64,000 bases of DNA, from the NCBI RefSeq assembly GCF_007859635.1, contig NZ_CP042306.1, positions 1,426,001 through 1,490,000 of the forward strand. Reading direction: 5' to 3'. The position numbers were made by a program, and so were the translations under genes. Each line of letters opens with the position of its first letter. Position 1 is the stretch's first letter. This document shows, piece by piece, positions 51,982-60,632 of this stretch. The notes under the pieces were generated by a model. The model was not told where the DNA came from. It worked only from the letters and a program-made list of their open reading frames with translations, and searched no databases. The stretch is from Sphingomonas panacisoli (GTDB lineage: Bacteria; Pseudomonadota; Alphaproteobacteria; Sphingomonadales; Sphingomonadaceae).

Positions 51982-52620
51982 ATGGGTCTGCACACGCTCG
52001 ACATCCTGGTCCTGCTCGGCGTCGGTGCGGCGGCCGCATTCGGCTGGCTGCGCGGGTTCGTGCACGAAGTGCTGTCGCTGTTCGCCTGGGTGATCGTGGT
52101 GTTCGCGCTGAAGCTGGTCCACGCGCCGGTGACGCAAGCGCTGACCGGGATCGTGGCGACATCGACCGGCGCGGCGGTGCTCGCCTTCGCGCTGATCGCG
52201 GGCGCGGCATGGTTTGGCGGACGGATGCTGGCGCAGTCGATCGGCAAGCGGACGCGGTCGTCGATCCTCGGGCCGCTCGATCGCGCGATGGGATTCGGGT
52301 TCGGGGCGCTCAAGGGCCTGATCCTCGCCAGCCTGGCGTTCCTGCTGGTCGTCCTCGTCACCGACACTGCGGGCGGCGGGCCGAAGCAGCGGCCGGATTG
52401 GCTGACCAAGGCGCGGACCTACCCGTTGCTCAACGCGACCAGCGCGTACGTGGCGGACGTGATCGGCAAGCGGCGGACCGGACAGGCGATGTTCGGGAGC
52501 GACGGCAATGCGAGCGATGCGGTCGAAAACGACACCGCACCCGAACCCGAACCCAAGCCGAGCCCGACGCCGACCAGAGCGAAGAAGCCGGCCAAATCGA
52601 AACCGCATTCTTCTCGATAA
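51982..52620 (+). CDS. cvpA: CvpA family membrane protein
   Basis: 212 aa. Four transmembrane helices (about 5-22, 26-48, 62-85, 105-127); LVLLGVGAAAAFGWLRGFVH and HEVLSLFAWV are typical of CvpA. A Pro/Glu/Lys-rich cytoplasmic tail of about 60 residues follows. In E. coli CvpA is needed for colicin V production; its normal role is envelope-related. Probable operon with radA. Confidence 0.88.
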   Translation: MGLHTLDILVLLGVGAAAAFGWLRGFVHEVLSLFAWVIVVFALKLVHAPVTQALTGIVATSTGAAVLAFALIAGAAWFGGRMLAQSIGKRTRSSILGPLDRAMGFGFGALKGLILASLAFLLVVLVTDTAGGGPKQRPDWLTKARTYPLLNATSAYVADVIGKRRTGQAMFGSDGNASDAVENDTAPEPEPKPSPTPTRAKKPAKSKPHSSR

Positions 52621-52650
52621 TCGTCATGCTGAAACAAGTTCAGGGTGACG
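52621..52650. repeat. Short REP-like palindrome (GTCATGCTGAA type)
   Basis: CGTCATGCTGAA (52622-52633) and TTCAGGGTGACG (52639-52650) pair almost perfectly around ACAAG, immediately after the cvpA stop. It belongs to the same broad group of TGACG-ended intergenic repeats. Confidence 0.75.
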
Positions 52651-52697
52651 GTTGAGTAGGGGTCGCGCTTTCTGCTTCACTCGCCTACATCCCCGAA

Positions 52698-53132
52698 ATG
52701 AACGCGCCGCTCTACAACACCGATATCCTGCGGCTGGCGGCGTCGATCCCGCACCACGAGCGGCTGACCGATCCGATGGGTTCGTCGGAAAAGCGTTCGC
52801 CGATTTGCGGGAGCCGAGTGACGGTCGATATCGATCTCTCCGAAGGACGTGTTGCCGCCATCGGGATGGTCGTCCGTGCCTGCGCGTTGGGGCAGGCGTC
52901 GTCGTCGCTGTTCGCGGCGCATGCGATCGGCAGGACGCCGGGAGAGCTCGCGACCGCGCGCGACCAACTCACCGCGTGGCTGGCGGGCGAGGGGTCGGCG
53001 CCCGATTGGCCCGATCTCGATATCTTTACGCCGGCGTTGACGGTCTCCGCGCGGCATCCGTCGATCCGGCTCGCGTTCGAGGCTGGTGCCGACGCCGCTG
53101 CCCAAGCCGCTGCCCAAGCGGCCGCCCGCTGA
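52698..53132 (+). CDS. IscU/NifU-N-like iron-sulfur scaffold protein
   Basis: 144 aa. Cys37 in SPICGSRVTV and Cys62 in VRACALGQASSSLFA match the first two cluster cysteines of IscU. The third Cys expected near the C-terminus is absent, and the C-terminus is Ala/Gln-rich. It may bind or hand over clusters but not act as a standard IscU. TGATG overlap with the antiporter gene suggests coupling. Confidence 0.8.
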   Translation: MNAPLYNTDILRLAASIPHHERLTDPMGSSEKRSPICGSRVTVDIDLSEGRVAAIGMVVRACALGQASSSLFAAHAIGRTPGELATARDQLTAWLAGEGSAPDWPDLDIFTPALTVSARHPSIRLAFEAGADAAAQAAAQAAAR

Positions 53133-54961
53133 TGGAAGGCGTATCGATGCTCCGCGACGGGGTGGTGATGCTCGGCACCGGGCTGGTGTTCGTCATCCTG
53201 TTTCGCCGGCTCGGGCTCGGCGCGACCCTCGGCTTCCTCGTTGCCGGCGCGCTGATCGGCCCTCAAGCGCTGCACCTCGTCGGCGACGCGGAGGGTAAGA
53301 TCGGCGTCGCGGAACTCGGCATCACGCTGCTCCTCTTCATCGTCGGGCTCGAGCTCAACCCGAGCCGGTTGTGGAAGATGAAGCAGGACATCTTCGCGCT
53401 CGGCGCGCTGCAGGTACTTGCCTGTGGACTGGCGGTATCGGCGATCGTGCATTGGGTCGGCAACACGACCTGGGCGGCGGCGCTGGTGCTTGGCTTGCCG
53501 CTTGCCTTGTCCTCGACCGCGCAGGTGCTGCCGATGCTTCAATCGGCGGGGCGCCTGCGCACGCCGTTCGGCGAACGCGCGTTCGCGATCCTGTTGTTCC
53601 AGGACCTGTCGATCATCCCGCTGATCACGCTGGTCACGATCCTGTCGCGCAATCCCGCCGACAAGGGTGGGCCGCCGGGTTGGCAATTGGCGATCTACAC
53701 CGTGCTGGCGATCGTCGGATTGATCCTGGTCGGGCGGTACCTACTCCGTCCGCTGTTCCGCGTGATCGGCAATCTCGGCGAGCGTGAGATGTTCGTGTTC
53801 GCGGCGCTGTTCACCGTCATCGCGGCGGCGGCGTTGATGGAATTTCTCCACCTGTCGACCGCACTGGGCGCATTCGTCGCGGGCGTGATGCTCGCCGATT
53901 CGCCGTATCGCCACGAGCTGGAGGCCGATGTCGAGCCGTTCCGATCGATCCTGCTCGGGCTGTTCTTCCTCGCCGTCGGAATGATGCTCAACCTGTACGT
54001 CATCGCCGAACGGCCGTTTCTCGTCATCGGCATGGCGCTCGCGCTGATCGCGGTGAAGGCGGCGATCGTGATGGGCATCGGGTTGCTGTTCAAGATGAAC
54101 TGGCGCGGTGCGCTCGCGCTTGGATTGCTGCTCAGCCAAGGCGGCGAGTTCGGTTTCGTGCTGTTCGCGCAGGCGCAGCGCGCGATGCTGATCGACGGCC
54201 AGGCGGTCAGTATCTTCAGCGCGGTCATCACGCTGTCGATGGCGACGACGCCGTTCCTGATGATGGTGACCGCGAAGTTCCGCGAGGCGCCGATCGTCAC
54301 TGGCGAGCGCGAGGGACCCAAGGCGGACGGCGCCAATGCGCTGATCGTCGGTTACGGGCGGTTCGGCCAGACCGTTGCGCAGATGCTGATCGCGGCCGGT
54401 GTGCCGGTGACGCTGATCGACACCGATATTGAGATGATCGACGTCGCCGGCGAGTTCGGCGCCAAGGTCTATTACGGCGACGGCACGCGCATGGACTTGC
54501 TGCGCCAAGCCGGCGCGCACGATGCCGAACTGATCCTGTTCTGCATGGACGGCGACCAGCTCGACCCCGATCTGATCGAGGGCGTGCACGAGGCGTTTCC
54601 GCATGCGGCGATCTTCGCGCGGACCTATGATCGTCGCGGCCTGATCAAGCTCAAGGGTTCGGCAGTGTCGGGCGTCGTGCGCGAAGTGATGGAATCGGCG
54701 GTCAAGATGGGTCGGCTGGCGCTCGAGGCGATCGATGTCGATGGCGACCAGATCAACCGCGCGGAGGACATGTACCGCGCCCGCGACAAGGAACGGCTCC
54801 GCGCGCAATATGAAGCCGGCGACTTGCGGGCCGCCCGCGACCGCATCATCACCGCCGACGAGCGCAAGGAACTCGGCGCGGCGACGTCCCGTCACGCGCC
54901 TGCAGCCACGACGGTCGAGCCGGAAACGGCTGAGGAACTGGGCCGGGGGCAGGAGCCGTGA
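53132..54961 (+). CDS. Kef-type cation:proton antiporter (CPA2) with TrkA-N domain
   Basis: 609 aa. About 12 transmembrane helices (10-385; LGATLGFLVAGALIGPQALH, LGLPLALSSTAQVLPML, ALGAFVAGVMLADSPYRHEL), then a Rossmann RCK/TrkA-N domain with LIVGYGRFGQTVAQ. K+/H+ exchange gated by nucleotide or glutathione-type ligands is the family role. ATG 53132 overlaps the previous stop; ATG 53147, with GGAAGG 7 bases upstream, is an equal candidate. Confidence 0.9.
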   Translation: MEGVSMLRDGVVMLGTGLVFVILFRRLGLGATLGFLVAGALIGPQALHLVGDAEGKIGVAELGITLLLFIVGLELNPSRLWKMKQDIFALGALQVLACGLAVSAIVHWVGNTTWAAALVLGLPLALSSTAQVLPMLQSAGRLRTPFGERAFAILLFQDLSIIPLITLVTILSRNPADKGGPPGWQLAIYTVLAIVGLILVGRYLLRPLFRVIGNLGEREMFVFAALFTVIAAAALMEFLHLSTALGAFVAGVMLADSPYRHELEADVEPFRSILLGLFFLAVGMMLNLYVIAERPFLVIGMALALIAVKAAIVMGIGLLFKMNWRGALALGLLLSQGGEFGFVLFAQAQRAMLIDGQAVSIFSAVITLSMATTPFLMMVTAKFREAPIVTGEREGPKADGANALIVGYGRFGQTVAQMLIAAGVPVTLIDTDIEMIDVAGEFGAKVYYGDGTRMDLLRQAGAHDAELILFCMDGDQLDPDLIEGVHEAFPHAAIFARTYDRRGLIKLKGSAVSGVVREVMESAVKMGRLALEAIDVDGDQINRAEDMYRARDKERLRAQYEAGDLRAARDRIITADERKELGAATSRHAPAATTVEPETAEELGRGQEP

Positions 54962-55293
54962 GGTGGATCGCCGTCCTAGCCGCGTTGTCGGGCGCGATGG
55001 CGATCGCCGCCGGGGCGTTCGGCGCGCATTGGGCGCCTAAGGATGTCGCCGACTTGCTCAAGACCGGTGGACAGTATCAGATGATTCACGCCGTCGCGAC
55101 GCTCGTTGCCGTCCGAATGGATGCGCGGGGGCCGGCGGCGTTGTTCGTGGCCGGCGGCGCGTTGTTCGCGATATCGCTCTATGCCTTGGCACTGGGCGCG
55201 CCGCGGCCGGTCGGGGCGATCACGCCGATCGGCGGGGTAGCGATGATCGTCGGCTGGCTCTGGCTAGCCTGGTCCGCGTCGCGCTATCGTTAG
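54958..55293 (+). CDS. DUF423 membrane protein
   Basis: 111 aa with four transmembrane helices. LAALSGAMAIAAGAFGAHW near the start, GGQYQMIHAVATLVA and PIGGVAMIVGWLWLA are the DUF423/YgdD pattern. Starts at GTG 54958 (GTGA overlap with the antiporter) with AGGAG close by. Function unknown. Confidence 0.88.
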   Translation: MRWIAVLAALSGAMAIAAGAFGAHWAPKDVADLLKTGGQYQMIHAVATLVAVRMDARGPAALFVAGGALFAISLYALALGAPRPVGAITPIGGVAMIVGWLWLAWSASRYR

Positions 55294-56069
55294 ACGTCCC
55301 ACAGCTCCCATCGCACGGCGTAGACCGCATAGCGATCGGACTTGCCCTCCACCGCTTCGAATTGACCGTTACGCATCGCCAACCGGCAGGTGGTGGCGTC
55401 GAGGTCCGGATCGGCCTTCAGGATGACGCGGCAAGCGGTCGGACGTCCTGCTGCGGAAACCGTCACGACGATGACGGACCGCCCTTGCGCGCCACGTCTT
55501 TTTGCCTCGGCCGGATAGCTGTCCTGCGGAAACCATTTCGCGACCGAAACCCCGGGCGGCGTCGATGCCCGAGCGGCCGGATCGATGCCCCACGACCGCA
55601 GCAGGCTTTCGTTACAGGCCTTCAGGGCATTGAGGACTGGTTCCACCTTGCCGGTTGCGAATGAGAGCTGATCGCTGCCGGCTTTCATGCTGACGGCGGT
55701 CGCTTGCGCCAGTTGGGCGGCGAATTCCGCGTTGGCATAGACTTCGTAACCGCGAACATTGGTTCCCTTGGGCACCGCGCTGACATAGGCGATCTTCAAC
55801 TGCTGCCCGGACGGCTGCAACGTGATCACGGCTTGCCCGCGCCGGACCTCGTTGCCGCTCGATTTGGGTACGACGAAAAACAGGATGTGGTCGTCGCCAT
55901 CCATGGAAATCGACGGCTTGATCCCGAACAGCGTCGAATTGTCGGTAGTGCCGAAGGCGCGCGACGCGATGCACATGTCCTTCTGATAATCGACCACCCA
56001 CTTACCCGCAGGCGCCAGCGGTGCAGGCGCCGTCGCGGCGGAGAGCGCCATCGTCATCCATCCGATCAT
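55290..56069 (-). CDS. TonB C-terminal-like domain protein
   Basis: 259 aa. A short hydrophobic N-terminus (likely signal peptide), a central domain with FVVPKSSGNEVRRGQAVITL, and a C-terminal TonB-like domain with FPQDSYPAEAKRRGAQGRSV and RPTACRVILKADPDLD. It lacks the Pro-rich spacer and long anchor of classic TonB, so energy transduction is doubtful. Its ATG overlaps the aroB stop. Confidence 0.75.
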   Translation of the reverse strand: MIGWMTMALSAATAPAPLAPAGKWVVDYQKDMCIASRAFGTTDNSTLFGIKPSISMDGDDHILFFVVPKSSGNEVRRGQAVITLQPSGQQLKIAYVSAVPKGTNVRGYEVYANAEFAAQLAQATAVSMKAGSDQLSFATGKVEPVLNALKACNESLLRSWGIDPAARASTPPGVSVAKWFPQDSYPAEAKRRGAQGRSVIVVTVSAAGRPTACRVILKADPDLDATTCRLAMRNGQFEAVEGKSDRYAVYAVRWELWDV

Positions 56070-57166
56070 GTCCGCTCCTCATCCAGAAACGCCGCAACGT
56101 CCGTTAGATCGACCGAATGATCGACGAACGTCTTCCCGATCCCGCGCGCGAGCAGGAAGGGCAGGGTGCCGGCGTCCATTTTCTTGTCGTGGCGCATGTG
56201 ATTGACCAGCACTATGCCACTCGCGCGGATGCCGGCCGCCGCGACGCTATCGGGTAAGCCGACCGCCCGAAGATGGGCTGCGACGCGCTCGGCATCCTGG
56301 CGGTCGCACAGCCCGCGCCGTGCCGAATAGGCGAACGCCAGCGCCATGCCGGCCGCGACCGCTTCGCCGTGGAGCAATTTGTCGGAAAATCCTGCTTCGG
56401 CTTCGAGCGCATGGCCGAAGGTATGGCCGAGATTGAGCAGCGCGCGCTTGCCGGTGGTCTCGCGCTCGTCTTCCGCGACGATCCGTGCTTTCGCCTCTAC
56501 CGAATGCGCGATGGCGTATTCGCGCGCCGCCGGATCGCCCGCCAGCAGCTTTGCGCCGTTCGCCTCGCACCATTCGAAAAAGGCGGAGTCGTCGATCAGG
56601 CCGTATTTCACGACCTCCGCATAGCCGGCGCGCTGTTCGCGCGCTGGCAGTGTATCGAGGACGTCGGGATCGATCAGCACCGAGGCCGGCTGGTGAAATG
56701 CGCCGATCAGGTTCTTGCCGGCGCGCGTGTTGATCGCCGTTTTGCCGCCGACCGAGCTATCGACCTGCGCGAGCAAGGTCGTCGGTATTTGCACGAAGCC
56801 GCAACCGCGCTTCACGACCGAACAGGCGAAGCCGACGAGGTCGCCGATCACCCCGCCGCCGAGTGCCACGACATGATCGCCGCGCTCCACGCCATGTGCG
56901 AGCAGACGGTCGGTCAGCGTTTCCAGTTGCGCCCAGCTCTTGGTGCCTTCCCCGGCGGGCAACACGATCGCCTCGCTCGCGATTCCGGCGGCGGCGAGCG
57001 TGGCCTGAAGCGTCGCGAGATGCGGTGTGACATTGGCGTCGCTGACGATCGCCATCGACCGTCCCCGCGCGAGCGGCGCCAGCCGTTCCGCCGCGCGGCC
57101 GAGCAACCCACGCTCGATCACCACGTCATAGCTTCGGCGGCCCAGTGCGACCGGCACGATTGTCAT
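56066..57166 (-). CDS. aroB: 3-dehydroquinate synthase
   Basis: Second step of the shikimate pathway, NAD- and metal-dependent. 366 aa. ALGGGVIGDLVGF and QIPTTLLAQVDSSVGGKTAI (active site), metal ligands in NLGHTFGHALE and HGEAVAAGM, and NHMRHDKKM. Overlaps aroK and the TonB-like gene by ATGA at both ends. Confidence 0.97.
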   Translation of the reverse strand: MTIVPVALGRRSYDVVIERGLLGRAAERLAPLARGRSMAIVSDANVTPHLATLQATLAAAGIASEAIVLPAGEGTKSWAQLETLTDRLLAHGVERGDHVVALGGGVIGDLVGFACSVVKRGCGFVQIPTTLLAQVDSSVGGKTAINTRAGKNLIGAFHQPASVLIDPDVLDTLPAREQRAGYAEVVKYGLIDDSAFFEWCEANGAKLLAGDPAAREYAIAHSVEAKARIVAEDERETTGKRALLNLGHTFGHALEAEAGFSDKLLHGEAVAAGMALAFAYSARRGLCDRQDAERVAAHLRAVGLPDSVAAAGIRASGIVLVNHMRHDKKMDAGTLPFLLARGIGKTFVDHSVDLTDVAAFLDEERT

Positions 57167-57702
57167 AGTTCGAGCGCTCTCAGGATGGCGGCGACCGCCG
57201 ATTCGTGTGGCGCCTGGTCGCTGGGGATGTGGATCGGCGCCTGCGCGTAGATCGGATTGCGCACCGCCGCCAAGTCCTTCAGCACGACGAACGGATCCTT
57301 GTCGCGCAGCAGCGGACGCGTATCCCGGCGACGGACGCGATCGGCGAGGACGTGGATCGGCGCGTCGAGCCAGATCGCGATCGCTTGACCGAGGATCAGT
57401 GCGCGCGTCTCGTCGTTGATGAACGCGCCCCCGCCGGTCGCGACGACGCGCGGGCTGCCGTCGATCAACCGCGCGATGACGCGCCGTTCGCCGTCGCGGA
57501 AATACGGCTCGCCGAATTTTTCGAAGATCTCCCCCACGGTCATGCCCGCGGCCGTCTCGATCTCGTGATCGGCATCGACGAACGGCACGCCGAGGCGCGT
57601 CGCCAGCCGCCGGCCCACGGTCGATTTGCCCACGCCCATCAATCCGACGAGCACGATCGGCTTGCCGGTCCACACTTGAGGAGAGGGGGCGCTTTGCAAC
57701 AT
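57163..57702 (-). CDS. aroK: Shikimate kinase
   Basis: 179 aa. P-loop GLMGVGKST (20-28), FVDADHEIE (Asp for shikimate/Mg), GGGAFINDETRALI and RRRDTRPLL in the lid region. First gene of aroK-aroB-TonB-like. Divergent from the small membrane-protein gene, with 77 bases between. Confidence 0.96.
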   Translation of the reverse strand: MLQSAPSPQVWTGKPIVLVGLMGVGKSTVGRRLATRLGVPFVDADHEIETAAGMTVGEIFEKFGEPYFRDGERRVIARLIDGSPRVVATGGGAFINDETRALILGQAIAIWLDAPIHVLADRVRRRDTRPLLRDKDPFVVLKDLAAVRNPIYAQAPIHIPSDQAPHESAVAAILRALEL

Positions 57703-57779
57703 GGCGTTGGCGCTATACAGCGCACGGAACGCCCCGGCACAAGCGTCGTGCGGAGCGGGCCGGTTGTTCGAACGAGAGT

Positions 57780-57926
57780 ATGTATCGCATGTCGCGGATG
57801 ATGATGGTGCTGATTGCGGTGGTGGTGGTGCTGGTCGGGGGGATCGTCCTCCTATCGACGCGGGCGCACGAAAAGCCGCAGACCCGCATCGAAAAGGGCG
57901 TGTCGCTTGGCAATCTCCAGGGCTAA
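57780..57926 (+). CDS. 48-aa membrane microprotein
   Basis: MYRMSRMMMVLIAVVVVLVG starts a single transmembrane helix to about residue 25, followed by a soluble tail with EKPQTRIEKGVSLGNLQG. Its end overlaps the proposed TTG start of the following secreted protein, in another frame, so the pair looks coupled. ATG 57780 or the in-frame ATG 57789. Function unknown. Confidence 0.6.
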   Translation: MYRMSRMMMVLIAVVVVLVGGIVLLSTRAHEKPQTRIEKGVSLGNLQG

Positions 57927-59712
57927 GCTCGGCGTTTCCGCGGTCGCACTGCTCGCCATCGGCGGGGCGGCGATCGCGCAGCAGAAGCCCGAATCGATCC
58001 TGCCGCCGGGGTTCGATCAGCCGCCGGCGACCGCACCGCGGCCTGCGCCGACGCGTGCCGCGCCCGCGCCGGCTCAGTCCGCTGCGCCCGTTACGACGAC
58101 CGCACCGGTCGGCGCGCCGCCGATCGCGGCGGTTCCCGGTACGCCGCCGCCTCCTGCTGCTTCACCGACACCGACGGCGGTTCCCACCGACCCGGTCACG
58201 GGCTTGCCGATCGGCCCCGCGTTCGGATCGGTTCACTACGCTCTGCCCGAATCGTCGCAGCGTTCGCTCGACCTGGTCGGGGTCGATCCCGCCGACGGTG
58301 TCACGAACCCGGCCGCCTTCGGCAAAGCCGACGGGCAGTATATCGAAGCGTTGATGCGCAACACGCAGGCGCCGATCGCGTCGCGTTGGGTGTCGATCGC
58401 GCTGCGCCGCTTGCTGACCCAGCCGCTCGCGACGCCGCGCAACGTCAACGGGGCGGATTTCGCCGCGGAACGCGCCTTCTTGCTGTTGCGGATGGGCGAA
58501 TCGGTGATGGGCCGCGCGATCGTTCAGTCGGTCGATCCGGACAATTACACGCCGAAACTCTATCAGGTGGCGATGCAGGCCGCGCTCGCGACCGGCGATG
58601 TCGGCGCGATGTGTCCGTTGGTGACCAATGCGGTGAAGATTTCGGACGAGCCCGCCTGGGTGCTGGGCCGCGCGATGTGCGCCAGCCTCTCGTCCTCGCC
58701 GGGCCAGGCCAAGCCGCTGATGCAGCAGGCGTCGCGGGTCGCCACGGGCGTCGATCTGCTCCTGGCGCAGAAGGTCGCGGGCAAGGGCGCGAACAAGATG
58801 GACGTAACGATCGAATGGTCGAGCGTCTCGAACCTCAACAGCTGGCGTTTCGGCCTCGCGACGGCGGCGGGCGAGGACATCCCCGATACTTTGTTCGACA
58901 ATACCGGCCTGCAGATGAAATATTGGCAGGTGCTGTCGCCGCAGCTCGTCGCCTATAAGCGCGCGCATTACGCCGAACTGGCCGCAGCGCAGGGCGTGTT
59001 GTCGAACGCTGCTCTGGTCGACCTTTACGGGCTGGTCGATGCCGGGGACGACACCAACACGCCGGCCAACGCGATCGCGAACGATCTGGCGACCGCCTAT
59101 ACGGCGTCGAGCCGCGACGGCCGCCTGGATGCGCTGCGCGGGCTGTGGAAAAGCGCCGACGCGACCGAGCCGGCGCATTACGGCCGGCTCGTGCTGACGG
59201 CGCGAGCCGCCGCGCGCGTCCCCGTCGCGGCAGCGACCGACGGCAGCGACGACCTGCTCGCCTCGATGATCAGTGCCGGGATGGACGGATCGGCGCTGCG
59301 CTGGCGCAACACCGTCGCACGTGGGAGTCTCGGCTGGGCGTTGATCGCGCTTGCGGACCCGACCAGCAATGCGCGCTATGCGGCCGGCGACGTCAGCGCG
59401 TTTTCGGTGAGCGCGGAGAAGCAGAAGATGTTCGCCGCGGGATTGGCCGGGCTCGGTCGCATCGATAATGCCGCCGCGCAAAGCAGTGGCGTCGATGTCA
59501 CTGCGGAAAACAGCTGGACCCGCAAGATAGATCGCGCCGCCGCCGAGGGGCGTCCCGGCGAGGTACTGGTGCTGAGCGCGGTCGGGATGCAGACCACGGA
59601 CTGGCGCGGCGTGTCGCCGCAAGCGGTGTTCCACATCGTCAATGCGTTGCGCGTCGTCGGCCTGGGCGGCTGGGCGCGGATGGTCGCGGCGGAAGCCGTG
59701 ACGCGAGTGTGA
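57907..59712 (+). CDS. Large secreted/periplasmic protein of unknown function
   Basis: About 601 aa. From TTG 57907 (AAAAGGG upstream) the start AISRAKLGVSAVALLAIGGA is a signal peptide. A Pro/Ala/Thr-rich stretch (about 20-105) leads into an all-helical domain with repeated hairpin-like pairs, such as ERAFLLLRMGESVMGRAIVQ and LYQVAMQAALATGDVGAM, perhaps solenoid-like. No family recognised. The stop overlaps the xerD GTG. No ATG gives a better start. Confidence 0.75.
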   Translation: MAISRAKLGVSAVALLAIGGAAIAQQKPESILPPGFDQPPATAPRPAPTRAAPAPAQSAAPVTTTAPVGAPPIAAVPGTPPPPAASPTPTAVPTDPVTGLPIGPAFGSVHYALPESSQRSLDLVGVDPADGVTNPAAFGKADGQYIEALMRNTQAPIASRWVSIALRRLLTQPLATPRNVNGADFAAERAFLLLRMGESVMGRAIVQSVDPDNYTPKLYQVAMQAALATGDVGAMCPLVTNAVKISDEPAWVLGRAMCASLSSSPGQAKPLMQQASRVATGVDLLLAQKVAGKGANKMDVTIEWSSVSNLNSWRFGLATAAGEDIPDTLFDNTGLQMKYWQVLSPQLVAYKRAHYAELAAAQGVLSNAALVDLYGLVDAGDDTNTPANAIANDLATAYTASSRDGRLDALRGLWKSADATEPAHYGRLVLTARAAARVPVAAATDGSDDLLASMISAGMDGSALRWRNTVARGSLGWALIALADPTSNARYAAGDVSAFSVSAEKQKMFAAGLAGLGRIDNAAAQSSGVDVTAENSWTRKIDRAAAEGRPGEVLVLSAVGMQTTDWRGVSPQAVFHIVNALRVVGLGGWARMVAAEAVTRV

Positions 59713-60623
59713 CCGCAAACGTATCGCTCGACGACCGCGCGCTGATCGAGCGCTTTCTCGAAATGCTGGCCGCCGAAGCGGGCGCGGCGAAGAACACGCT
59801 TGCCGCCTATGCCAGCGATTTGCGGCTCGCATCGGCGGCGCTCGATGGCGCGCTGGCAATAGCGACGCCAGCAGCACTCGCGAGGCTTGGTGACGGTTGG
59901 AGCGATCTGTCTCGATCGACGGTCGCACGGAAATCGGCAGCGTTGCGGCGATTCTTCGCCTTTGTCGCCGACGAAGGGCATCGCACCGACGATCCAGGCG
60001 CCGCTTTGCCGAAGCCCGGCGCGCGGCGGGCGCTTCCCAAGGTGCTGAGCCATCACGACGTCGATCGCTTGTTCGTCGCGATCACTGAGCGGCAGGCACG
60101 CACGCCGCCCGATCCCAATGACCTTCGCCTCGCGGCGCTCGTCGAGCTGCTCTACGGCTCGGGTCTCCGCGCGACGGAGTTGGTGTCGCTCCCGCGCAAC
60201 GCGATTCAGCCCGACAGACCCTATATTATCCTGAGAGGGAAGGGCGGTCGCGAGCGGCTGGCACCGATTTCCGATCGCGCGCGAGCGGCGGTGGCTGCGT
60301 GGCGCGCGCACGTCGCGACCGACCGGCCCTGGCTGTTCCCGTCGGGCAAGTCGCATCTGTCGCGCGTCCGCCTCTATCAACTGATCAAGGCGCTCGCCGC
60401 CGACGCCGGCATCCCGCCGGACCGCGTCAGCCCGCACGTCCTGCGCCACGCCTTCGCGACGCATCTGCTGGAGGGTGGCGCCGATCTGCGCGCGCTCCAG
60501 GCGATGCTCGGTCATGCCGACATCGCCACCACCGAAATCTACACGCATGTCGACAGCAAGCGGCTGGTCGAATTGGTCAATACCCGCCACCCGCTCGTTG
60601 ACGAGGTGAAGCGCCGCGCCTAA
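59709..60623 (+). CDS. xerD: Tyrosine recombinase XerD
   Basis: 304 aa. SAM-like core-binding domain (1-95), then the catalytic domain with Arg154 (GLRATEL), Lys178 (GKGGRE), His243 and Arg246 (HVLRHAFATHLL), His269 (LGHADI) and Tyr278 (EIYTH). Resolves chromosome dimers at dif with XerC and FtsK. GTG start in a GTGA overlap. Xer length and housekeeping neighbours argue against a phage integrase. Confidence 0.93.
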   Translation: MTANVSLDDRALIERFLEMLAAEAGAAKNTLAAYASDLRLASAALDGALAIATPAALARLGDGWSDLSRSTVARKSAALRRFFAFVADEGHRTDDPGAALPKPGARRALPKVLSHHDVDRLFVAITERQARTPPDPNDLRLAALVELLYGSGLRATELVSLPRNAIQPDRPYIILRGKGGRERLAPISDRARAAVAAWRAHVATDRPWLFPSGKSHLSRVRLYQLIKALAADAGIPPDRVSPHVLRHAFATHLLEGGADLRALQAMLGHADIATTEIYTHVDSKRLVELVNTRHPLVDEVKRRA

Positions 60624-60632
60624 CCCGCGCGC

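Noticed and set aside
53741..54895. Long minus-strand frame opposite the Kef antiporter
   Set aside because: Same shadow effect; the plus-strand protein has full CPA2 and TrkA-N motifs.
59709..60623. Phage or island integrase
   Set aside because: Standard Xer length and motifs, housekeeping neighbours (accA, aroK), no adjacent tRNA, att repeats or phage genes.
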